Assembly: GCF_003667445.1 (NCBI RefSeq)
Contig: NZ_RCTF01000004.1
Coordinates: 124,001-188,000, forward strand
DNA length: 64,000 bases
Direction: 5' to 3'
From: Xanthobacter tagetidis
Lineage (GTDB): Bacteria; Pseudomonadota; Alphaproteobacteria; Rhizobiales; Xanthobacteraceae
Both the position numbers and the translations under genes were made by a program. This document shows positions 11,158-17,372 of this stretch, in pieces (the first letter of the stretch is position 1; each line of letters opens with the position of its first letter). The notes under the pieces are model-generated. The model saw only the letters and a list, made by a program, of their open reading frames with translations, ran no database searches and was not told the origin of the DNA.

Positions 11158-12017
11158 AGACCGAAGCGACTCCAGAGCATGCGCTCCTCCAGCGCCGCCA
11201 GGGCGCCGTGGGCGGCTTCGGCGCCGAAGCCGCCGGGCCGGCGCCGGAAGAACGGGCCGGGCGTCTGGATCAGCGGCATCCGCACGTCCTCGCCATAGCG
11301 CGCCTTGAGGATCGACCGCACGTCGCCCAGCCCGTCCACGAGGCCGAAGCCGGCGGCCTGGGTGGCGAGCCAGAACTCGCCGGAGAACAGCGCCTCGTCG
11401 GGCGCGTTCAGCGCCTCGCCGCGACGCGAGCGAACGAGGTCCGCGAACACCACGTGCAGTTCCTTCAAGAGCGTGTCGAGCCGCTCCACGTCCTCGGGGC
11501 GCTCGGGGCGGAAGGGATCGAGCATCACCTTCTTCTCGCCCGCCGTGTAGACGCGCCGCTCGATGCCGAGGCGGGCGATCGCCTCGTTGAAGCCGAAGCC
11601 CGCCGTCACCACGCCGATGGAACCGACGATGGAGCACGGATCGGCGAAGATCTCGTCCGCCGCGCAGGCGATCATGTAGCCGCCCGAGGCCGCCACGTCC
11701 TCGACGAAGGCGAAGACGTGCTTGTCCTTCTCTTCCGCCAGCGCGCGGATGCGCTTGAAGATCAGATGCGACTGCACCGGCGCCCCGCCGGGCGAGCTGA
11801 TGAGCAGCGCCACCGCCGGCGCCTTCTTCATCGCGAACGCCTTCTCCAGCGGCTTCGCCACCCCGGCGAGGGTGAGGCTCTGGCTGAAGGGCGAATTCAT
11901 GCCGATGGCGCCCGACAGGCGCACCACCGGCACCACCGGCAGGTCGCTCCGCAAGCTTTTCGGGAGGAGGTCGCGCGCGCGGCGCAGCATGGAGGAGGAG
12001 GAAAGGGGTTCGGCCAT
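11154..12017 (-). CDS. S49-family signal peptide peptidase (SppA/SohB-like)
   Basis: A 287-aa S49 serine peptidase, the short single-domain form. Family signatures are LLISSPGGAPVQS, EDVAASGGYMIACAADEIFA with the probable nucleophile Ser111, and GSIGVV. The general-base lysine is probably Lys163 in TAGEKKVMLDPFRPE, 52 residues later as in Bacillus SppA. Such enzymes degrade cleaved signal peptides or membrane-protein fragments. There is no strong N-terminal membrane anchor: hydrophobic residues start near 26. Its TAA stop shares bases with the TAG of the facing gene. The next gene upstream, a phosphoesterase, is divergent. Confidence 0.88.
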   Translation of the reverse strand: MAEPLSSSSMLRRARDLLPKSLRSDLPVVPVVRLSGAIGMNSPFSQSLTLAGVAKPLEKAFAMKKAPAVALLISSPGGAPVQSHLIFKRIRALAEEKDKHVFAFVEDVAASGGYMIACAADEIFADPCSIVGSIGVVTAGFGFNEAIARLGIERRVYTAGEKKVMLDPFRPERPEDVERLDTLLKELHVVFADLVRSRRGEALNAPDEALFSGEFWLATQAAGFGLVDGLGDVRSILKARYGEDVRMPLIQTPGPFFRRRPGGFGAEAAHGALAALEERMLWSRFGL

Positions 12018-12122
12018 GGCACCCGATTAGCGGGTGACTGCGTCGGCCTCAAGGCAGGCGAAGGTTTCCGACCGCGCCCCGATCGCCTAAAGGGGAGGCA
12101 CGCCCCCGCGCCGAGGCCCGCC

Positions 12123-13028
12123 ATGTTCGTGATCGCCCACCTCTCCGATCCCCATCTCGGCCCGATCCCCGAGGCGCGGCTGTCCGAGCTGCTGGGCAAG
12201 CGCTTCTTCGGCATGATGAACTGGATCGGCGCGCGGCGGCGCAATTTCGGCGCGGCGACCCTGCGCCCGCTGATGGACGACCTGCTCGCCCAGGGCGTCG
12301 ACCATATCTGCGTCACCGGCGACCTCGTGAATGTGAGCCTGCCGGCGGAGTTCGACACCGGCGCCGCCTTTCTCACCGCGCTCGGCCCGGCGGACCAGGT
12401 GAGCGTCGTGCCCGGCAACCACGACGCCTATGTGCGCTCGGCCATGCACTACCACCTGGAGCACTGGGCGCCGTTCCTCGCCGGCGACGACAGCCACCCG
12501 CACACGCCGGTGGACATCGACGCGTTCCCCTATGTGCGCCGGCGCGGGCCGGTGGCGATCGTCGGCGTCTCCACCGCCGTGCCGACCGCGGTGTTCCTCG
12601 CCAGCGGCGCGGTGGGCCGGGCGCAGCGCGCGCGGCTTGCCGACCTGCTGCGCCGGCTCGGCGACGAGGGACTGTTCCGCGCCGTGATGATCCACCACCC
12701 GCCGGTGGGCGAGCGGGCCTTCCATCGCGATTTGCGCGATGCCGAGGCGGTGCGCGAGGTGATCGGGCAGGCCGGCGCCGAACTGGTGATGCACGGCCAC
12801 GACCACCGCGCCTCGCTCGGCGCCATCCCCTCGGCGCATGGGCCGATCCCGGTGGTGGGCGTGCCCTCCGCCTCCGCCGGGGCGGACGACGACCGCGGCG
12901 CCGGCCGCTACAACCTCTACCGCATCTCGGGCGGCCCCGGCGCCTGGCGCTGCGAGATGGAGGCGCGCGGCTATGCGCCGGGCGAGCCGGGCGTGGCCGA
13001 GCGGGATCGGCGGGTGATCCTCGGCTGA
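12123..13028 (+). CDS. Calcineurin-like metallophosphoesterase
   Basis: A 301-aa two-metal phosphoesterase with all family blocks in order: AHLSDPHLG (5-13), CVTGDLVN, VVPGNHDAY, IHHPP and ELVMHGHDHRASLG. These bind the dinuclear metal centre. The overall length and the GHDH block resemble Icc/CpdA-like cyclic nucleotide or 3',5'-exonuclease-related hydrolases, but the substrate cannot be assigned. The ATG at 12123 gives MFVIAHLSDPHLG, the usual N-terminus. It diverges from the S49 peptidase with about 105 bases between. Confidence 0.88.
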   Translation: MFVIAHLSDPHLGPIPEARLSELLGKRFFGMMNWIGARRRNFGAATLRPLMDDLLAQGVDHICVTGDLVNVSLPAEFDTGAAFLTALGPADQVSVVPGNHDAYVRSAMHYHLEHWAPFLAGDDSHPHTPVDIDAFPYVRRRGPVAIVGVSTAVPTAVFLASGAVGRAQRARLADLLRRLGDEGLFRAVMIHHPPVGERAFHRDLRDAEAVREVIGQAGAELVMHGHDHRASLGAIPSAHGPIPVVGVPSASAGADDDRGAGRYNLYRISGGPGAWRCEMEARGYAPGEPGVAERDRRVILG

Positions 13029-13120
13029 GGCGCCGCCGGACCGCGCCAAATTAACGTCTGTTCAAAGATGCGGCGAAGTCGTGACTTGTTTGCGGCGCGC
13101 GAATTCTGATGCCACTTCCA

Positions 13121-13135
13121 GTAACGAATTGTAAC
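13121..13135. promoter_or_regulatory. OmpR/CpxR-type direct repeat
   Basis: GTAAC-GAATT-GTAAC, two identical 5-mers with a 10-base period. This is the architecture of the CpxR box (GTAAA-N5-GTAAA). It lies 81 bases before a Spy/CpxP-like gene, the class CpxR controls in enterobacteria. Confidence 0.5.
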
Positions 13136-13215
13136 AGACCCTCATTACCGAAGTTTAAGTTGAGGTTGCCGACCGGTCGCGCAATCCTTTCTCATCCCTT
13201 GAGGAGGTTGAGACC

Positions 13216-13716
13216 ATGAAGAAAGCCCTGATCGCCGCCACGGCCGCCGCTCTGATCGCCGGCTCCGCCGTCAGCTATGCCGCCAACACCGGCGGGCCGG
13301 GCAAAGGCGAGCGCTGGCAGCCGAGCGCCGCCGACTTCGCCGCCCTCACCGATGCCCGCATCGCCGGGCTGAAGGCGGGGCTCAAGCTCACCCCCGAGCA
13401 GGAGAAGCTCTGGCCGCAGGTGGAGACCACGCTGCGCGACGTCTCCAAGGACCGCGCCGCCCGCATGGAGCAGGCGCGCGAGGCCCGCAAGGCCAATGAC
13501 GGCGCGCGGCCCGACCCGATCGCCCGCATGCGCAACGCCGCCACCCGCATGGACGCCACCGCCGCCGACCTGCGCAAGGTGGCCGACGCCTCCCAGCCGC
13601 TCTACAACGTGCTCGACGAGGCCCAGAAGCAGCGCCTGAACGTTCTGCTGCGCCAGAACTTCAAGGGCATGGGCATGCACCACGGCGCGCCGCACGGCGG
13701 CCCCCGCCGCGGCTGA
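13216..13716 (+). CDS. Spy/CpxP-family (LTXXQ) periplasmic protein
   Basis: A 166-aa exported protein with a clear signal peptide (MKKALIAATAAALIAGSAVSYA, cleavage after about 22). It has the LTXXQ-type motif LKLTPEQEKLWPQVE (about 54-68) and a largely helical, charged mature part, ending in a His/Gly-rich tail MGMHHGAPHGGPRRG. Spy and CpxP are cradle-shaped helical periplasmic chaperones or metal/stress sensors. The His tail might bind metal, which is inference. GAGGAGG precedes the ATG. It is flanked by an OmpR-type direct repeat upstream and a strong hairpin downstream, so it is probably monocistronic. Confidence 0.85.
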   Translation: MKKALIAATAAALIAGSAVSYAANTGGPGKGERWQPSAADFAALTDARIAGLKAGLKLTPEQEKLWPQVETTLRDVSKDRAARMEQAREARKANDGARPDPIARMRNAATRMDATAADLRKVADASQPLYNVLDEAQKQRLNVLLRQNFKGMGMHHGAPHGGPRRG

Positions 13717-13729
13717 CGCCGCCCGCTCC

Positions 13730-13755
13730 GGAAGGCCCGCCCCCGCGGGCCTTCC
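13730..13755 (+). terminator. Hairpin terminator after the Spy-like gene
   Basis: Perfect 11-bp stem GGAAGGCCCGC / GCGGGCCTTCC around a CCCC loop, 14 bases after the stop. Only a weak T content follows (GCTTG). Confidence 0.65.
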
Positions 13756-13819
13756 GCTTGCCCGGTAATCGCTCGGGCGCGCAATCCATGAACATCGGTC
13801 ATGGATCGCGTGATTATTA

Positions 13820-13833
13820 TTGATTTCTATCAA
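13820..13833. promoter_or_regulatory. Perfect FNR/FixK box upstream of MFS gene
   Basis: TTGAT-TTCT-ATCAA, an exact match to TTGAT-N4-ATCAA, in an AT-rich stretch (13810-13835). It lies 171 bases before the MFS start. Activation from -41.5 would place the transcript start near 13868. The rest of 13756-14004 shows no gene. Confidence 0.75.
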
Positions 13834-14004
13834 GTGCAGGCCCGCAGTATCGTGGCGGTGAAATGGCCTCCTGTTCCGCGGATTCAACGCCCGGGGCGGA
13901 AGGTATCCCGTCCCGGCCGCGTCACCCCGCGCTCCCGGCGCCTGCGGCGTCCGGCGCGGAGGCGGCGCGGCGAGCGCCCGTCACGGGCGCGCTGCGAGTC
14001 CTTC

Positions 14005-15273
14005 ATGTCGTCCCTTCCCGCCTCCCCGGTCTCCCCGTCCCCGCAGCGCCGCAGCCTGGTCCTGCCGGCCGTCGTCATCATCGCCGCCGGCGGCCTGATC
14101 GGCATGATCACCTTCGGGCCGCGCTCGGTATTCGGCCTGTTCCTGCTGCCCATGACGCAGGAATTCGGCTGGGGTCGCGACGTGTTCGCCGTCGCGGTGG
14201 CGATCCAGAACCTGCTGTGGGGCGTCGGCTCTCCGTTCGCCGGCGCCATGGCCGACCGCTTCGGCACCGTGCGGGTGCTGTGGGTGGGCGCGCTGCTCTA
14301 CGGCGCGGGCCTGGTGCTGATGGCCTATGCCCAGACGCCGCTGGTGCTGCATCTGAGCGCCGGCGTGCTGGTGGGCTTCGGCCTCTCGGCCTGCTCGTTC
14401 AACCTGGTGCTGGCGGCGTTCGGCAAGCTTTTGCCGGACCACCTGAAGTCGCTCGGCTTCGGCCTCGCCACGGCGGCCGGCTCGTTCGGCCAGTTCCTGT
14501 TCCCGCCGCTGGCGCGCGGGCTGATGGACACGGTCGGCTGGCAGGAGACGCTGGTCATGTTCGGCTTCTCCATGCTGCTGACCCTGCCGGTGGCGGTGGC
14601 GCTCGCCACCCGCGGCAATGCCAGGCCGGCGGCGGCCGCGGCGGCCAGCGCGGCGCCGGCGCAGTCGATCTCCGGCGCGCTCGCCGAGGCGTTCCGCCAC
14701 CCGAGCTACGTGATGCTGGTGCTCGGCTTCTTCACCTGCGGCTTCCAGCTCGCCTTCGTCACCGTGCACATGCCGGCCTACCTGGTGGACAAGGGCATGA
14801 CGCTGAGCGTCGGCGCCTACACGCTGGCCCTGATCGGCCTGTTCAACATCATGGGCTCGCTGTCGGCCGGCTACCTTGCCGGGCGCTTCTCGCGCAAGTG
14901 GATCCTGGCGCTGATCTATGCCGGCCGCGGCCTTGCCATCACCGTGTTCATGCTGGTGCCGATCTCGCCTTTGAGCTGCTACCTGTTCGGCGCGGTGTTC
15001 GGGCTGCTGTGGCTGTCCACGGTGCCGCCCACCTCCGGCCTCGTGATGCTGATGTTCGGCACGCGCTACATGGCCATGCTCTACGGCTTCGCCTTCTTTT
15101 CGCACCAGGTGGGTGGCTTCCTGGGGGTGATCCTGGGGGGCGAGCTGTACGAATCGAGCGGCTCCTACGCGGTGGTCTGGTGGCTCTCGGTGGCGCTCTC
15201 CTTCGCCTCCGCCGCCATCAACCTGCCGATCCGCGAGGCGCCGGTGCATCGCCCGACCCCCCAGCCGGCCTGA
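14005..15273 (+). CDS. MFS transporter
   Basis: A 422-aa major facilitator with about 12 membrane helices. It has the loop 2-3 signature in GAMADRFGTVRVL (about 85-97) and the related YLAGRFSRKW in the second half. The N-terminal half (GPRSVFGLFLLPMTQEFGW) resembles monocarboxylate/oxalate-formate type MFS proteins, so an organic anion is a reasonable guess. The substrate is not assignable. The frame is open to 13801, but the hydrophobic protein begins near the ATG at 14005 and the extension is Arg/Pro-rich. A perfect FNR/FixK box lies upstream, suggesting oxygen-dependent expression. Confidence 0.87.
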   Translation: MSSLPASPVSPSPQRRSLVLPAVVIIAAGGLIGMITFGPRSVFGLFLLPMTQEFGWGRDVFAVAVAIQNLLWGVGSPFAGAMADRFGTVRVLWVGALLYGAGLVLMAYAQTPLVLHLSAGVLVGFGLSACSFNLVLAAFGKLLPDHLKSLGFGLATAAGSFGQFLFPPLARGLMDTVGWQETLVMFGFSMLLTLPVAVALATRGNARPAAAAAASAAPAQSISGALAEAFRHPSYVMLVLGFFTCGFQLAFVTVHMPAYLVDKGMTLSVGAYTLALIGLFNIMGSLSAGYLAGRFSRKWILALIYAGRGLAITVFMLVPISPLSCYLFGAVFGLLWLSTVPPTSGLVMLMFGTRYMAMLYGFAFFSHQVGGFLGVILGGELYESSGSYAVVWWLSVALSFASAAINLPIREAPVHRPTPQPA

Positions 15274-15409
15274 GTCCTCCGGGGCACACCCAGGCACAAA
15301 TCGCCCCCGCGCGGCCCGTGATCGCGGCTGCGCGGGGCTGCAGCGCTTGACAAGGTGCGCCCCGGCGGGTGCATCGTGTTCCTCAAACGTTCAGGACTCT
15401 GCGATCGAC

Positions 15410-15865
15410 ATGCGCCAGATCATTCTCGCGATCGTCGCGCTCGCCTGTGCGGGGCCGCTGGCCGCCGTGCCGGCCGGGGCGCAGCAGCTCAGCGCCGACG
15501 AGGCCCGCACCTTCGTGGTGGGCCGCGTGTTCTCCTTCACCTGCTTCGAGGGCACCTCCGGCTCGGGCCGCATCTATGCCGACGGCTCGGTGGCCGGCAC
15601 CATCTCGCTCGGCCAGAACCCGGCGCGCTTCGTGCGCCTGCCGCCCAACACGCTGCGCGTGCGGGGCGAGGCGGTGTGCGGCTTCGTCAAAGGCATGAGC
15701 TTCGAGCCCTGCTTCGACGTGGTGCGCACCGGGCCCAGCTCGTTCCGCGGCACCCTCGCCGGCATCGGCACCATGTGGTGCGAGTTCGTCGGCAGCGGCG
15801 GGCAATCGCGGCCGCAGATCGCCTCCCGCCGCAAGTCGAAGAGCAGCGCCGAAGACGCCGACTGA
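15410..15865 (+). CDS. Secreted hypothetical protein with four cysteines
   Basis: A 151-aa protein not assigned to a family. It has a signal peptide (MRQIILAIVALACAGPLAAVPAGAQQ, cleavage near 24). The mature part of about 125 aa has four cysteines (FTCFEG, EAVCGF, EPCFDV, TMWCEF), enough for two disulfides, and many beta-favouring segments (GRIYADGSVAGTISLG, FRGTLAGIGTMWCEFVG). The C-terminus is Arg/Lys/Ser-rich. This suggests a small beta-rich periplasmic or secreted domain. The ATG at 15410 was chosen because it starts the signal peptide. It lies between an MFS gene on its own strand and a convergent LysR gene. Confidence 0.75.
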   Translation: MRQIILAIVALACAGPLAAVPAGAQQLSADEARTFVVGRVFSFTCFEGTSGSGRIYADGSVAGTISLGQNPARFVRLPPNTLRVRGEAVCGFVKGMSFEPCFDVVRTGPSSFRGTLAGIGTMWCEFVGSGGQSRPQIASRRKSKSSAEDAD

Positions 15866-15887
15866 GCGCTGCGCCGCGCCGGCCGCC

Positions 15888-16811
15888 TCAGGCCGCCGGC
15901 GCTTCCGCCTTCGCCGCCCCGTTTTCCCCATGGCCCTCGATCAGCGGCTTGAGCCGGCCGAGCTCGCGCGCGGCGTGGTCCATGAAGGCGCGCACCCGCG
16001 CCGTCGCCTTGATGTCCGGATGGGTGAGCAGCCACAGCCCCGCCTCCAGCTCCGGCTGCGGCGGCAGCACGCGCACGAGGCCGGCCACGCGCTCGGCGAT
16101 CATGCAGGGCAGGAGGCCGAGGCCGATGCCCGCCGCCACCGCCTCCGCCAGCCCGAGCACGGTGTTGACGCGGTAGACGATCTTCTCCTCGCCCACCCGC
16201 TCGCGCAGCCACTTGGCGGCCTTGATGCCGTTCAGCGGCTCGGCATAGCCCAGCCAGTCGTGGCGCCGGAAGTCCGGCGCCTCCAAAGCGCCCTTGCAGT
16301 CGCCCGGCCGGCCGTAGACCGCCCAGGCGATGGAGGCGATGCGCCGGCCCACCAGCGTGTCGCCCGGCCGGTCGCTGGCGCGGATCGCCACGTCCGCGTC
16401 GCGCTTGGAGAGGTTCAGCGAGGGATTGGCGACGACGATGTCGAGATGGATCTCGGGATAGGCCTTGCGGAACGAGGCGAAGATCGGCGTCAGCAGGTGC
16501 ACCAGCAGCGTGTCGTTGGTGGTGACGCGCAATTCGCCGGAGGGCCGCAGGTCCTGCCCGGTGATGCGGCGCTCGACGGCGTTCACCTCCTCCGCCATGC
16601 GCTCGGCGAGGCGCACCATCTCCTCGCCGGTGGGGGTCGGCTGGTAGCCGGCGCGCGAGCGCTCGAACAACCGCGCGCCGAGCTGGCTCTCCAGCGCCCC
16701 GAGGCGCCGGAACACCGTGGAATGGTTCACCGAAAGCTGCTCCGCCGCGCCGGCCAGCGAGCCGGTCTCGGCGATGGCCCGCACCAGGCGGAAGTCGTCC
16801 CAGGGGATCAT
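15888..16811 (-). CDS. LysR-family transcriptional regulator
   Basis: A 307-aa LysR-type regulator. The winged HTH is at the N-terminus (FRLVRAIAETGSLAGAAEQLSVNHSTVFRRLGALESQLG), then a linker helix and a periplasmic-binding-like effector domain of about 200 aa (DADVAIRASDRPGDTLVGRR, AAGIGLGLLPCMIAE). The frame reaches 16853, but MIPWDDFRLVRAI from the ATG at 16809-16811 is the usual N-terminus. It diverges from the DoxX gene over 98 bases holding a TTGCA-type inverted repeat, so it probably controls that gene and itself. Confidence 0.9.
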   Translation of the reverse strand: MIPWDDFRLVRAIAETGSLAGAAEQLSVNHSTVFRRLGALESQLGARLFERSRAGYQPTPTGEEMVRLAERMAEEVNAVERRITGQDLRPSGELRVTTNDTLLVHLLTPIFASFRKAYPEIHLDIVVANPSLNLSKRDADVAIRASDRPGDTLVGRRIASIAWAVYGRPGDCKGALEAPDFRRHDWLGYAEPLNGIKAAKWLRERVGEEKIVYRVNTVLGLAEAVAAGIGLGLLPCMIAERVAGLVRVLPPQPELEAGLWLLTHPDIKATARVRAFMDHAARELGRLKPLIEGHGENGAAKAEAPAA

Positions 16812-16815
16812 TTGC

Positions 16816-16829
16816 TTGCACTCATGCAA
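16816..16829. promoter_or_regulatory. Putative LysR operator between LysR and DoxX genes
   Basis: TTGCA-CTCA-TGCAA is a perfect 5-4-5 inverted repeat. A further TTGCATG occurs at 16858-16864. It sits in the AT-rich divergent gap, where LysR-type regulators normally bind. Confidence 0.5.
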
Positions 16830-16909
16830 ATCATATCCTTCATTTATACGCATCGAGTTGCATGAGGGAAAGCGCTACATCTGCGGCAACGCAACCGGAG
16901 ATGACCTCC

Positions 16910-17338
16910 ATGATCGACGCCCGCACTGCCCCCTACGGCCTTTTCCTCCTGCGCGCCGCGCTCGGCGCGATGTGGATTTCCCACGCGCTGCTCAAGGTGT
17001 TCGTGTTCACCGTCGCCGGCTTCTCCGGCTTCCTCGCCAGCAAGGGCTTCCCGGCCGCGCTCGCGCTGCCGACCATCGGCGCCGAGCTGATCGGCGGCCT
17101 GCTGATCCTCGCCGGCATCTATGCCCGCCCGGTGGCGGTGCTGCTGATCCCGGTGATGCTCGGCGCCATGTCGGTGCACATCCCCAACGGCTGGATCTTC
17201 TCCGCCGCCGGCGGCGGCTGGGAATATCCCGCCTTCCTGGTGGTGGCCTCGCTCACCGTGGCGCTGGCCGGCGAAGGCGCCTTCGCCCTCAAGCCCTCGG
17301 CGCTCATCCCCGGCCTCGGCAAGCGCGCCTACGCCTGA
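16910..17338 (+). CDS. DoxX-family membrane protein
   Basis: A 142-aa protein with four hydrophobic helices and the DoxX pattern: LLRAALGAMWISHALLKVF, LPTIGAELIGGLLILAGIYARPVAVLLIPVMLGA and a final helix. DoxX-like proteins are quinone-reactive or redox-associated membrane proteins; the partner is unknown. ATG at 16910 is preferred over 16901 or 16862 because GGAG (16897-16900) is then correctly spaced. Divergent LysR control is likely. Confidence 0.85.
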   Translation: MIDARTAPYGLFLLRAALGAMWISHALLKVFVFTVAGFSGFLASKGFPAALALPTIGAELIGGLLILAGIYARPVAVLLIPVMLGAMSVHIPNGWIFSAAGGGWEYPAFLVVASLTVALAGEGAFALKPSALIPGLGKRAYA

Positions 17339-17372
17339 CACCACACGGAACCGCACGCCGCCGCTCGCGCCC

